Shown here: positions 51,903-60,104 of the stretch, one piece after another
Position numbering within the stretch: position 1 is the stretch's first letter
Layout: every line of letters begins with the position of its first letter
Assembly: GCF_038069765.1 (NCBI RefSeq)
Contig: NZ_JBBPFS010000003.1
Location: 434,001-498,000 of the forward strand
Source: Arthrobacter_B sp038069765
GTDB lineage: Bacteria; Actinomycetota; Actinomycetes; Actinomycetales; Micrococcaceae
Direction: 5' to 3'
Length of the DNA: 64,000 nt
Notes under the pieces: model-generated
Told to the model about the DNA's origin: nothing
Databases searched by the model: none
The model's input: only the letters and a program-made list of their open reading frames with translations
Position numbers and translations under genes: made by a program

Positions 51903-53451
51903 CGCCCGCCATCGCCTGAACTGCACGGTAGGCAAAGACCATGGCCGAACCCAGCGGAATCCCCGGTCCCGGGTAGAAATGTCCGGAGAAGGATGCGCTG
52001 GTGTTTCCGACCGCGTAAAGCCCTGGAATCGCTTCTCCGGCAGCGGTGAGGACACAGGCGTCCGGGTCCGTGCGGAGTCCGCCCTTGGTGCCCAGATCGC
52101 TGAGCACCATCCGGGCGGCGAAGTACGGCGGCTGTGCCAGCGGCACCAGGGCCGGATTGGGCCCGTGCGAGGGATCGGTGAAGAAGAGGTCGTACGGGTC
52201 CTCGCCCCGGTGGAAGTCCTCGTCCACCCCGCGCTCGGCAAACGCGTTGAATCTTTCGACGGTGCCGAACAGGGCTTCGGCGGGCAGCCCTGCCAGCTCC
52301 GCCAGCTCATCCAGGGTCTGCGCCTGGAGCCAGGTCCCGGCGGCCAGATGCTCCGCCGGGGAAGTGTTGTCCGGACGCATGATTGCCGGCAGCTGCCCCC
52401 CGAAGCGCGAGTCGAAGATGAACCAGGAGGGAATCCGGTCAGCAGTCGCCGCGGCCATGACACGTCCCATTTGGTCATAGGGCAGCGACTCGTTGGCGTA
52501 GCGCTTCCCGCTGCCGTCCACCATCAGGCCGCCGCGGAAGCCGAGGGTGAAAGCAGCAAATCCGGAGGGCTGCTCCGTCCCCGGGCACCACCAGGCCTCA
52601 TCCATGAGGTCCACGGCGGCGCCGGCGGCCTGCGCGGCCCGGATGGCGGTGCCCACGTTGGCGTTGCGCGGAGACATGCTCCAGCCGGCCGCGCCGGGGG
52701 TGCCGTTCTCGCTGCGCATCTGCGCGTTGCTTTCAAACCCGCCGGCGCCCAGGAGAACGCCCGAGGCGGCCCGCAGCCGTTCAGGACCGCGGGCGGAGTT
52801 CACAATAATGCCTGCCACCTTCCCGTCGTCGAGGACCAGATCGGTCATGGCGGTTTCGGTGCGGACGGTTCCGTTGCCGGTGTTGGTGAATGCGAGCAGG
52901 AGCCGGCCGATCAGTGCCTGCCCGGCGGTCAGGGGGCCTTCCGGATGGCTTTCCCCGCGGTTGTCCCGGTCGATGGGCGGACGCACGAGTGCGGCGAGCT
53001 CACCGATCTCCTCGCGGGGCAGATCCACCGGCATGATGGAGCGGCCCAGATCCATCCGTCCGGGGCCGGGAAAATAGTCGGGGAAGGCAGCCCAGCGGAA
53101 CTTCAGAGCGGGATCGTGTTCCAGCGCCTTGACCAGTTCCGGCGCGGTATCAAGGAAGGCGTTCCGCCGCTCCTCCTGCTGCTCCCCCAGCAGCGATACC
53201 AGATACGCCTCCGCGGCTTCCCTGGAATCATCGACGCCGGCCCGCTCCTGAACCTGCGTCCCCGGCAGCCAGCAGGACGCGCCGGCATAGGACGAAGACC
53301 CGCCCAGAAAGTTTGTTTTTTCGACAAGGACTGTTTTCAAGCCGCGCGCTGCGGCGGTGAAAGCGCCGGCCAGGGCACCAGCCCCGGAACCTACGACAAC
53401 GACGTCGTATTCGCCGTCCCACTTCTGCCCGTTTGCCTGCCCGCTTGCCAT
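51886..53451 (-). CDS. kstD: 3-ketosteroid delta-1-dehydrogenase (KstD-like flavoprotein)
   Basis: 521 residues from the ATG at 53451 with GGGAAACC before it. FAD motif DVVVVGSGAGALAGA (near 13-30) and the C-terminal GNTSASFSGHFYPGPGIPLG, where PGPG and a Tyr/His pair fit the KstD/fumarate-reductase-like group. It introduces the C1-C2 double bond into ring A of 3-ketosteroids. A related Delta4-dehydrogenase cannot be excluded. The cluster context with kshA, kshB and hsa genes supports the call. Confidence 0.85.
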   Translation of the reverse strand: MASGQANGQKWDGEYDVVVVGSGAGALAGAFTAAARGLKTVLVEKTNFLGGSSSYAGASCWLPGTQVQERAGVDDSREAAEAYLVSLLGEQQEERRNAFLDTAPELVKALEHDPALKFRWAAFPDYFPGPGRMDLGRSIMPVDLPREEIGELAALVRPPIDRDNRGESHPEGPLTAGQALIGRLLLAFTNTGNGTVRTETAMTDLVLDDGKVAGIIVNSARGPERLRAASGVLLGAGGFESNAQMRSENGTPGAAGWSMSPRNANVGTAIRAAQAAGAAVDLMDEAWWCPGTEQPSGFAAFTLGFRGGLMVDGSGKRYANESLPYDQMGRVMAAATADRIPSWFIFDSRFGGQLPAIMRPDNTSPAEHLAAGTWLQAQTLDELAELAGLPAEALFGTVERFNAFAERGVDEDFHRGEDPYDLFFTDPSHGPNPALVPLAQPPYFAARMVLSDLGTKGGLRTDPDACVLTAAGEAIPGLYAVGNTSASFSGHFYPGPGIPLGSAMVFAYRAVQAMAGGPAAG

Positions 53452-53557
53452 GGTTTCCCTTTTCGTCGTCGCCGTTGGAACGCAGGCCTGGCTGCGGTGT
53501 TCCGCCGTCGGGCCCGCCCTCCAGATTGTCAGGCGAAAAAACCGGTGGTCCGGGCTG

Positions 53558-53572
53558 TCCCACACATCGGGA
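53558..53572. promoter_or_regulatory. TCCC-N7-GGGA palindrome between kstD and kshA
   Basis: TCCCACACATCGGGA. It matches the palindromes at 57219 and 57264 only in the TCCC and CGGGA ends (10 of 15 with the perfect copy). It lies in the 210-base divergent promoter of kstD and kshA. Confidence 0.45.
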
Positions 53573-53661
53573 CTGGCACAGCAGTCCGGTACACGGTGTG
53601 AATAGATTCAGGTTTCCAGACGTTCGACTCCGAACAGGTGTATTGAAGGGAACGGTTCCAC

Positions 53662-54819
53662 ATGAGCATTGTCGAGTCAGACCAGGACGAAATCAGGCAA
53701 ATTGAAGCCGGCCAGCTGCCCGCGCGCTACGCGCGCGGATGGCACTGCTTGGGCCTGTCGGACAAGTACAAGGACGGCAAGCCGCACACAGTCAATGCCT
53801 TCGGCCAGAAGCTGGTGATCTTCACGGGCAGCGACGGCAAGACCAACGTGCTGGATGCGTATTGCCGCCACCTGGGCGGAGACCTTTCCAAAGGCACCGT
53901 CAAGGGCAACGAAATTGCCTGCCCGTTCCATGACTGGCGCTGGGGCGGCGACGGACGCTGCAAGGCTGTTCCGTACAGCCGGCGTGTTCCCATGCGTGCC
54001 CGCACCAGCACCTGGCAGACCCTGGACCAGGACGGACTCCTGTTCGTCTGGAACGACCCGGAAGGAAATCCGCCGCCCGAGGATGTTGTCATCCCCCGTA
54101 TCGAAGGCGCCGAGGACGAGGGCTGGACCAAGTGGGTCTGGAACGAGATCGTGGTGAACACCAGCACCCGCGAAGTTATCGACAACGTTGTCGACATGGC
54201 CCATTTCTTCTACATCCACAACAACTTCCCCACATACTTCAAGAACGTCTTCGAAGGCCATATCGCCACCCAGTACTTTGATGGCATCGGCCGCGAGGAC
54301 GTCACCCCGGCCAACCCCGATCCCCGGGCGCCGAAGATGCAGAAGACCAGCTCGGTTGCGTCCTACTACGGGCCCTCGTTCATGATCGATGACCTGACGT
54401 ACACCTATGAAACCTTCGAGATGAAGACCGTCCTCATCAATGCGCACTACCCCATCGATGAGCATTCCTTTGTCCTGATGTCCGGGATCATCGTGCAGAA
54501 GAAGCCGGAGCTTCCGGGCGATCCGGACCAGATTGCCGCCACGCAGGCCCAGTGGATCCTCAGGGGCTTCAACCAGGACGTGGAGATCTGGCAGAACAAG
54601 GCCAGGATCGACAACCCGCTGTTGTGCGAGGAGGACGGCGCCGTTTACCAGCTGCGCCGGTGGTACGAGCAGTTCTTTGTGGACGCAGCCGACGTCAAGC
54701 CGGAGATGACCGACCGCTTCGAGCACGAGCTCGACACCAGCCGGCCGGTGGAAAGCTGGCAGAAGGAAGTAGCGAGCAACCTGGCCCTGCGCAAGGCTGC
54801 AGAGGGACAGTTGATCTGA
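53662..54819 (+). CDS. kshA: 3-ketosteroid 9-alpha-hydroxylase oxygenase (Rieske)
   Basis: 385 residues. The Rieske cluster ligands are Cys68, His70, Cys87 and His90 (CRHLGG and CPFHDW). The mononuclear iron ligands His181 and His186 (DMAHFFYIH) match the numbering of mycobacterial KshA, with Asp in NQDVEIW as the third. It hydroxylates C9 of 3-ketosteroids, so that with delta-1 dehydrogenation ring B opens. The ATG follows GAAGGGAACGG. Its stop overlaps the next ATG. Confidence 0.95.
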   Translation: MSIVESDQDEIRQIEAGQLPARYARGWHCLGLSDKYKDGKPHTVNAFGQKLVIFTGSDGKTNVLDAYCRHLGGDLSKGTVKGNEIACPFHDWRWGGDGRCKAVPYSRRVPMRARTSTWQTLDQDGLLFVWNDPEGNPPPEDVVIPRIEGAEDEGWTKWVWNEIVVNTSTREVIDNVVDMAHFFYIHNNFPTYFKNVFEGHIATQYFDGIGREDVTPANPDPRAPKMQKTSSVASYYGPSFMIDDLTYTYETFEMKTVLINAHYPIDEHSFVLMSGIIVQKKPELPGDPDQIAATQAQWILRGFNQDVEIWQNKARIDNPLLCEEDGAVYQLRRWYEQFFVDAADVKPEMTDRFEHELDTSRPVESWQKEVASNLALRKAAEGQLI

Positions 54820-55100
54820 TGACGGCACGTACCGATCTCCGCATTGTCGACAACCCGATGCAGCCGCTGGACTGCAGCGCCTGCGCCGCTTCCGTGCTGG
54901 TGCGCAAGTCGAACTGGCAGCAGACCAGCATCCAATGGAATGAGACGGCGCAAAAGGCCTGCCGGGAGCGTCCGCTTGCCTGCCGCGGAGAGAACCCGAC
55001 CGAACAGTTTGCGGGCTGCGAGACCCTGGCGGCAACCATCCGCGATGCTTCGCTGGAAGGCAGGATCGACGTGATTTTCAAGGACGTACCCGAGAAGTAG
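54819..55100 (+). CDS. Small Cys-rich protein translationally coupled to kshA
   Basis: 93 residues. The ATG overlaps the kshA stop (TGATG), so the two are made together. Five cysteines: a CxxC-type pair (LDCSACAAS, Cys 19 and 22), then KACRERPLAC and AGCETL. They could bind iron-sulfur or zinc. No ferredoxin signature of the classic types is visible and I do not recognise the family. A role in electron delivery to, or assembly of, KshA is inferred from position only. Confidence 0.75.
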   Translation: MTARTDLRIVDNPMQPLDCSACAASVLVRKSNWQQTSIQWNETAQKACRERPLACRGENPTEQFAGCETLAATIRDASLEGRIDVIFKDVPEK

Positions 55101-55122
55101 CGCCGGGACGCCAGGGAATGCG

Positions 55123-55162
55123 AAAGCGGGAGGGACCGGTTCAGACCGGTCCCTCCCGCTTT
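55123..55162. terminator. Terminator between kshA operon and kshB
   Basis: Perfect 18-base stem (55123-55140 and 55145-55162) with a 4-base loop TCAG, ending in TTTT. Serves the kshA pair and, on the other strand, kshB-hsaD. Confidence 0.85.
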
Positions 55163-55198
55163 TGCGTGCCCGGCCGGGGAACGGCCGGGCAGACCCGC

Positions 55199-56245
55199 CT
55201 ACTCGTCGTAGGTGATCCTGACCTTCTCGCTGACGGCCACCGCCTGGCAGGCAAGAATGTAGCCCTCGTTGAGGTCAGCCGCGTCCAGGACCTCGTTCTT
55301 TTCCATCCGGATCTCCCCTTCCAGCACGCGGCAGGTGCAGGCACTGCAGGACCCCTCACGGCAGGAATACGGAGCGTCCAGGCCGGCATTGAGCAGGACG
55401 TCCAGCAGCCGGTTCCCGCCCGGCCAGGGCAGGGACCGGGTCTGGCCGTCCAGTTGGACCTCCACCTCGGTGCTCTCCCCCTCGACGTCGTGGACCACTG
55501 CAGCCACCGGAGCGAAGGGATCGGTGCCCAGCGAGGTGAAGCGTTCAATATGGATCTGTTCCGCCGGCATGCCCAGCGTGTCCAGGGCCCGGGCCACGCA
55601 GTCCATGAAGGGTCCTGGGCCGCAGATGAACACTTCGCGGTCTGCGTAGGGTGCGGCCAGGGCTCCGATGGAGGGCTGGTCAGGCAGGCCCTGCACGGTC
55701 CCCAGCCAGTGGATGACCGTGAGCCGGCCGGGATGCTGCTGGGAGAGGGCTATGAGCTCGTCCCGGAAAATAATGGAGGACTCGTCCTGGTTGGCGTAGA
55801 CCAGCGTCACCAGTCCGCTGCCGGCCACAAGCACCGACTTCAGGATGGACATCACGGGGGTGACCCCGCTGCCCCCGGCGAACAGGAGGAAATCCCTGTC
55901 CAGCGAGCTCGGAGTGAAGGTTCCCGCCGGGCGCAGGACGTCCAGGACGTTGCCTTCCACCACGTTGTCGCAAAGCCAGTTTGATCCGTAGCCGTCCCTG
56001 GTGCGCTTGACCGTGACCTTCAGTTTCTCGTCCTGCTGCGGCGAACTGCAGAGCGAGTAGCAGCGCGCTGCACCGCCGGGACGGTCGCTCGGAATACGGA
56101 TGGTCAGGAACTGGCCCGGCTTGTAGCTGAAAGTGCTCTCCGATTCGCCCTCCGGTTCCAGGACGAGCGTGTGTGCATCAGGCGTTTCCCGGATGACCTC
56201 CACCACCCTCACCTGCAGGGGCGTCACCACCGACAAGGTGCTCAT
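55199..56245 (-). CDS. kshB: 3-ketosteroid 9-alpha-hydroxylase reductase
   Basis: 348 residues. FNR-like domain with RCYSLCSSPQQD (FAD site), NAD site FAGGSGVTPVMSI and VFICGPGPFMD, and a C-terminal plant-type [2Fe-2S] domain with CREGSCSACTCRV and the fourth Cys in ILACQAV. It passes electrons from NAD(P)H to the Rieske cluster of KshA. The ATG overlaps the hsaD stop by 4 bases. Confidence 0.93.
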   Translation of the reverse strand: MSTLSVVTPLQVRVVEVIRETPDAHTLVLEPEGESESTFSYKPGQFLTIRIPSDRPGGAARCYSLCSSPQQDEKLKVTVKRTRDGYGSNWLCDNVVEGNVLDVLRPAGTFTPSSLDRDFLLFAGGSGVTPVMSILKSVLVAGSGLVTLVYANQDESSIIFRDELIALSQQHPGRLTVIHWLGTVQGLPDQPSIGALAAPYADREVFICGPGPFMDCVARALDTLGMPAEQIHIERFTSLGTDPFAPVAAVVHDVEGESTEVEVQLDGQTRSLPWPGGNRLLDVLLNAGLDAPYSCREGSCSACTCRVLEGEIRMEKNEVLDAADLNEGYILACQAVAVSEKVRITYDE

Positions 56246-57141
56246 GCTGCTGCCTCTTCCCGCTGCAGGAATGCCAGCACGGTGCTTTCGAAGGCAGTTT
56301 TTTGCTCGATCATTGCCCAGTGCCCGCAGTTGGGGAACACGTGCAGTTCCACGTCGGGGATGGTCCGCAGCGGCAAGAGCACGCCGTCCAGCGGAGAGAC
56401 GCGGTCATCGCGGCCCCAGGTAATCAGCGTTTTGGCCTTGAGCTTGTGCAGCTGCGCCCAGGCCGGGGCAGCATCGGAAGCGGCGGCGGCCGCAGCGGCG
56501 GCCTTCATGGCGGCACTGCTGTACATCCTGCGGGCGCTCGCCAGCGTCTTCGGATCCGTGGCCTGCTGCCAGCGTTCGTTAATGAGTTCCTCGGTGACCA
56601 GCTCCTGGTCGTAGACCATGGACTGCAGCCACTGGATCAGCCGTTCACGGGTGGGATCCTCGGTGAAGGCAATCAGGAGTTTGATTCCCTCGGCCGGCGA
56701 CGGGCTGAAGATGTTCACGCCCATGCCGCCCAGGGTCACCAGCTTAGCCACCCGGTCCGGGTGGCTAATGGCAAACCGCGTGCCGATCATGCCGCCCATC
56801 GAGTTGCCGATGATGTCCACCCGGTCCAGGCTCAGCCCGTCCATCAGGTCGACGACGGCCTGTCCGCCGGCCTGCATCGGATGCAGGTCCGAGGGGTCGC
56901 TGACGCCGAAGCCCGGGAATTCCAGGACATAGCAGCGGAAGTGCCGGGCGAAGGCCGGAAGGATGCCCTTGAAGTTGCCCAGGCCGGTTACGCCGGGACC
57001 GGAACCGTGCAGGAAGACCAGCGGCGGGCCTTCACCTGCCTCGTGGTAGCGCAGCACCCCGTTGGCGGTCTGCAGCTCGCGCAGCACTGCGTCGCCGGTT
57101 CCGGCCGCGCTGCCCTCTTCATGGCGAAGGTCCGTGGTCAT
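56242..57141 (-). CDS. hsaD: 4,5:9,10-diseco steroid hydrolase (meta-cleavage product hydrolase)
   Basis: 299 residues, alpha/beta-hydrolase. Nucleophile Ser114 in GNSMGGMIG, same number as in Mycobacterium tuberculosis HsaD; Asp in DDRVSPLDG and His in NCGHWAMIEQ complete the triad. It cleaves the ring A meta-cleavage product into HIP-type diones and 2-hydroxyhexa-2,4-dienoate. First gene of the kshB operon, divergent from hsaA. Confidence 0.93.
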   Translation of the reverse strand: MTTDLRHEEGSAAGTGDAVLRELQTANGVLRYHEAGEGPPLVFLHGSGPGVTGLGNFKGILPAFARHFRCYVLEFPGFGVSDPSDLHPMQAGGQAVVDLMDGLSLDRVDIIGNSMGGMIGTRFAISHPDRVAKLVTLGGMGVNIFSPSPAEGIKLLIAFTEDPTRERLIQWLQSMVYDQELVTEELINERWQQATDPKTLASARRMYSSAAMKAAAAAAAASDAAPAWAQLHKLKAKTLITWGRDDRVSPLDGVLLPLRTIPDVELHVFPNCGHWAMIEQKTAFESTVLAFLQREEAAA

Positions 57142-57218
57142 TTCTCAGGCTCCTCAGGTACGAATCTCTTCAGTCTTCCTGAACCCTAAACAGTCCTGCG
57201 GATGCGCGGCCGGGCAGG

Positions 57219-57233
57219 TCCCGATGACCGGGA
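57219..57233. promoter_or_regulatory. Palindrome TCCCGATGACCGGGA in the hsaD/hsaA promoter
   Basis: 15-base inverted repeat with one mismatch, centred on G. It lies 45 bases from the perfect copy at 57264, in the 221-base region between divergent hsaD and hsaA. Confidence 0.6.
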
Positions 57234-57263
57234 TGAACCGCCCCTGCCGGCACGGCGCCGCAA

Positions 57264-57278
57264 TCCCGGTGACCGGGA
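57264..57278. promoter_or_regulatory. Palindrome TCCCGGTGACCGGGA in the hsaD/hsaA promoter
   Basis: Perfect 15-base palindrome around a central G, upstream of hsaA. With the copy at 57219 it forms a two-site operator array typical of repressors acting on divergent promoters. Confidence 0.65.
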
Positions 57279-57362
57279 CATTCTCGGCTCCCCCCTGCCG
57301 AAGAACCCTAGATTTTGCACAGAGGCGGAGTACAAGCCCTGATGAGGAAGCGAGAAGCATCA

Positions 57363-58547
57363 ATGACAACCACCGTAAATTCCGATGTGTTGACCGAGCG
57401 CGGCGACGAGCTTCGTTCCTACGGCCAGGCCAACGAAGACCTGGGCAAGCTCAATGACGCCACCGTGGATATCCTTCGCCAGTCCGGCGTCATGAAGCTG
57501 CTTGCCCCCGTCGAGTACGGCGGCACCCGGGCGCACCCGACGGAGTTTGCGGAAACGGTCATGAAGATCGCCAGCCTCGACGGAGCAGCCGGCTGGGTGG
57601 CCGGCGTCGTTGGCGTTCACCCCTGGGAGCTGGAGCTGATGGCGCCGAAGCTGCAGGAGGAAATCTGGGGAGCTGACGACAACACCTGGGTGTCCTCCCC
57701 CTATGCGCCGATGGGTGTGGCCACCCCGGCCGACGGCGGTTACCGGTTCAGCGGGCACTGGCAGTTCTCCAGCGGCACCGACCACGCGCAGTGGGTCATC
57801 CTGGGCGCGTTCCTCGGCGATGCCGAGGGCAAACCGCTGATGCCCTATGAATCAGTGCACGTGGTTGTTCCGCGCGCCGACTACACCATTGTTGAAGACT
57901 CCTGGGACGTGGTGGGACTGCGCGGCACGGGCAGTAAGGACGTCATTATCAAGGACGTTTTTGTTCCCGGGTACCGGGTGATCAGGCAGGCCGATCTGTT
58001 CAGCGGCAAGGTGGCCCGCGATGCCGGCAAGACCGACCCCATCCACCGCATCCCGTTCTACAGCCTGTTTCCCCTCGGCCTGACCTCCGCGGTGGTGGGC
58101 ATCGCCGAAGGCGCCCTTCAGGCGCACCTGGACTACCAGCGCAACCGCATGCAGGGCAACGGCTTCAAGAGCACCGAGGACCCCTACTCCATGTACGCGG
58201 TCAGCGAGGCCGCCGGAGAAATCCGGGCCTCCCGCTCGGCGCTGCTGGACAACATCAGCAGGATCTACGACACGGCGGCTGCCGGCCGCGAAATCAGCTT
58301 GGAGCAGCGTGCCGTGGGCCGCCGCACCCAGATCCAGGCTGCCTGGCGCGCCGTCGCCGCCGTCGACACCATCCTGTCCCGGTCCGGCGGCAACGGCCTG
58401 CGGATGAACAACCCGATTCAGCGCTTCTGGCGCGATGCCCACATGGGCCTGGCCCACGCCATTCACGTGCCCGGCCCCACCTACCACACAGCCGTCCTCA
58501 CGGAACTGGGCGTGGAACCGCCGGCAAAACTGGCCTCGATGGTCTGA
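57363..58547 (+). CDS. hsaA: 3-HSA hydroxylase, oxygenase component
   Basis: 394 residues, the same length as mycobacterial HsaA. Acyl-CoA-dehydrogenase-like flavin monooxygenase: WVAGVVGVHPWELELM, SGHWQFSSGTDHA, VVGLRGTGSKDVIIKDVFVP and the C-terminal HAIHVPGPTYHTAVL. It hydroxylates 3-hydroxy-seco-androstatrienedione to the catechol. It needs a flavin reductase (HsaB), not found in the window. The ATG at 57363 gives the HsaA length; the ATG at 57342 would add seven residues. Confidence 0.94.
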   Translation: MTTTVNSDVLTERGDELRSYGQANEDLGKLNDATVDILRQSGVMKLLAPVEYGGTRAHPTEFAETVMKIASLDGAAGWVAGVVGVHPWELELMAPKLQEEIWGADDNTWVSSPYAPMGVATPADGGYRFSGHWQFSSGTDHAQWVILGAFLGDAEGKPLMPYESVHVVVPRADYTIVEDSWDVVGLRGTGSKDVIIKDVFVPGYRVIRQADLFSGKVARDAGKTDPIHRIPFYSLFPLGLTSAVVGIAEGALQAHLDYQRNRMQGNGFKSTEDPYSMYAVSEAAGEIRASRSALLDNISRIYDTAAAGREISLEQRAVGRRTQIQAAWRAVAAVDTILSRSGGNGLRMNNPIQRFWRDAHMGLAHAIHVPGPTYHTAVLTELGVEPPAKLASMV

Positions 58548-58608
58548 CCCGCCGGGCAGTCCCGGGCACAGCACCGACCCTCAACACAACAGCAAAGCGA
58601 GGAATACC

Positions 58609-59535
58609 ATGACTCACATTCGAGGACTGGGCTATCTCAAGGTCCAGACCCAGCACATCGACCGCTGGCGGGAACTTACCGTCGAAGGTCTCGGTTTCGC
58701 CGAGGCCGTGGGCCCGGACCCCGACGGCCTGTACCTGCGCATGGACGAACGCGAAGCACGCCTGATCGTGCTTCCGGGAACTTCCGACCGGGTTCTGGCC
58801 GTGGGCTGGGAAGTCCGCGACCAGTTCGCCCTGGCACAGGTGGCCGCGGATGTTGAAGCGGCCGGAATTGCCGTCACCTGGCTCAACGAGGAAGAAGCCG
58901 ACCAGCGCGGCCTGGAACAGGTCATCACCTTCGCGGATCCGGGCGGAACTCCGGTGGAGATCTTCTTTGGCCCCCGCCTGGACCACAGCATCCTGAAGAC
59001 CGGTTATGCGCAGAAGTTCGTCACCGGCGCGCAGGGCATGGGCCACGTTGTCCTGCCCACCATGGCCATGGAGAAGACCACCTCCTTCTACACGGATGTG
59101 CTGGGATTCCTGCCCCGCGGCGCAGTCCGGCTGGGCCCCCGGCGCCCGGCCAACCGATTCCGGTTCTTCGGCGTCAACCAGCGCCACCACAGCCTTGCCA
59201 TCGGCGGGGCACCGCATGCGGATGCCCCGGGCCTGGTGCACCTGATGGTTGAGGTCGAGGACCTGGACACCGTGGGACGGGCTCTGGACAAGGTCACGAA
59301 GCAGGGCTTCAAGCTCTCGGCTTCGCTGGGACGACACACCAACGACAAGATGGTTTCCTTCTACGTCCGGGCTCCCGGCGGCTGGGACATCGAGTACGGC
59401 ACCGAGGGCATGCTGGTGGATGAAACCTATTTCACGGCCGAGGAAATCACGGCCGAGAGCTACTGGGGCCATGATCATTCGGGCGCAGCGGATGAGCCGC
59501 TGGCCGCGTTTGTTCCCCAGAGCGCTGCCGTTTAG
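58609..59535 (+). CDS. hsaC: Extradiol catechol dioxygenase (3,4-DHSA 4,5-dioxygenase)
   Basis: 308 residues with two vicinal-oxygen-chelate domains. Iron ligands His146 (GHVVLP), His211 (VHLMVEV) and Glu262 (DIEYG). It opens the ring A catechol made by HsaA. The ATG follows GAGGAATACC. Same transcript as hsaA, 61 bases apart. Confidence 0.95.
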   Translation: MTHIRGLGYLKVQTQHIDRWRELTVEGLGFAEAVGPDPDGLYLRMDEREARLIVLPGTSDRVLAVGWEVRDQFALAQVAADVEAAGIAVTWLNEEEADQRGLEQVITFADPGGTPVEIFFGPRLDHSILKTGYAQKFVTGAQGMGHVVLPTMAMEKTTSFYTDVLGFLPRGAVRLGPRRPANRFRFFGVNQRHHSLAIGGAPHADAPGLVHLMVEVEDLDTVGRALDKVTKQGFKLSASLGRHTNDKMVSFYVRAPGGWDIEYGTEGMLVDETYFTAEEITAESYWGHDHSGAADEPLAAFVPQSAAV

Positions 59536-59551
59536 CCCGCAACAGGATTGC

Positions 59552-59598
59552 CCGCCGGGCGGAGGGAAGCCGCAGCATCCTTTCCCTCCGCCTGGCGG
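59552..59598 (+). promoter_or_regulatory. Intra-operon hairpin between hsaC and NTF2-like gene
   Basis: 17-base stem (59552-59568 and 59582-59598) with one G-U pair and a 13-base loop. It may lower or separate expression of the downstream gene, or protect the hsaAC message. Confidence 0.5.
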
Positions 59599-59632
59599 CA
59601 CGCCGCCCTCAGCCTTCCCTGCAAGGAACCCC

Positions 59633-60085
59633 ATGACTGTCTCTTCAACCGGTACGGCCACTTCCCGCGGCACAGCGGCGGACAGCGATGTTGAGCTCAT
59701 CCGGCGCCTGACCCACGAGTACGTTTCCGCCCTTGACGGCGGCCGGCCCGACGACCTGGTGGCCCTGTTCACCGAGGACGGTATCTGGGACGGCACCGGC
59801 TGGGGAATCCCCGTGATTCAGGGTTCGGCTGCCCTGCGGGAGTTCTTCGAATCAACCATGTCCTCCAACCGCGGCACCTGCCATCTGGTCCTCAACCACA
59901 TCATTGATGTGGAGGGGGATGCAGCGGAGTGCACCGCTTACTTCCATGCCTTTGGCCGGCGCCTCGACGGCAGCCTGCAGGATTCCCTGGGTCTGTACTC
60001 GGATGTGTTCGCCAGGACCGCCGGGGGATGGAAGTTCGCGCGCCGGTCGGTGTCCGGCCTGCTGGCTCCGCCGGCTGCAGGCTGA
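59633..60085 (+). CDS. NTF2-like/SnoaL-like protein of the steroid cluster
   Basis: 150 residues. DVELIRRLTHEYVSALDGG, then LVALFTEDGIWDGTGWG, STMSSNRGTCHLVLNHIIDVEGD and SDVFARTAGGWKFARRSVSGL show the NTF2-like cone (the fold of ketosteroid isomerase, SnoaL and ring-hydroxylating small subunits). No catalytic residue set can be assigned. It follows hsaC and a hairpin, so it is probably a steroid-pathway accessory such as an isomerase or hydratase. ATG has AAGGAA upstream. Confidence 0.78.
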   Translation: MTVSSTGTATSRGTAADSDVELIRRLTHEYVSALDGGRPDDLVALFTEDGIWDGTGWGIPVIQGSAALREFFESTMSSNRGTCHLVLNHIIDVEGDAAECTAYFHAFGRRLDGSLQDSLGLYSDVFARTAGGWKFARRSVSGLLAPPAAG

Positions 60086-60104
60086 ACACCGGGCTTTTAG
60101 GCGC

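Noticed and set aside
51979..53601. 540-codon open frame opposite kstD
   Set aside because: Antisense shadow; the minus-strand frame carries a complete FAD motif and is the real gene.
53677..55035. 452-codon open frame opposite kshA
   Set aside because: The plus strand has Rieske and iron-ligand motifs; the antisense frame has none.
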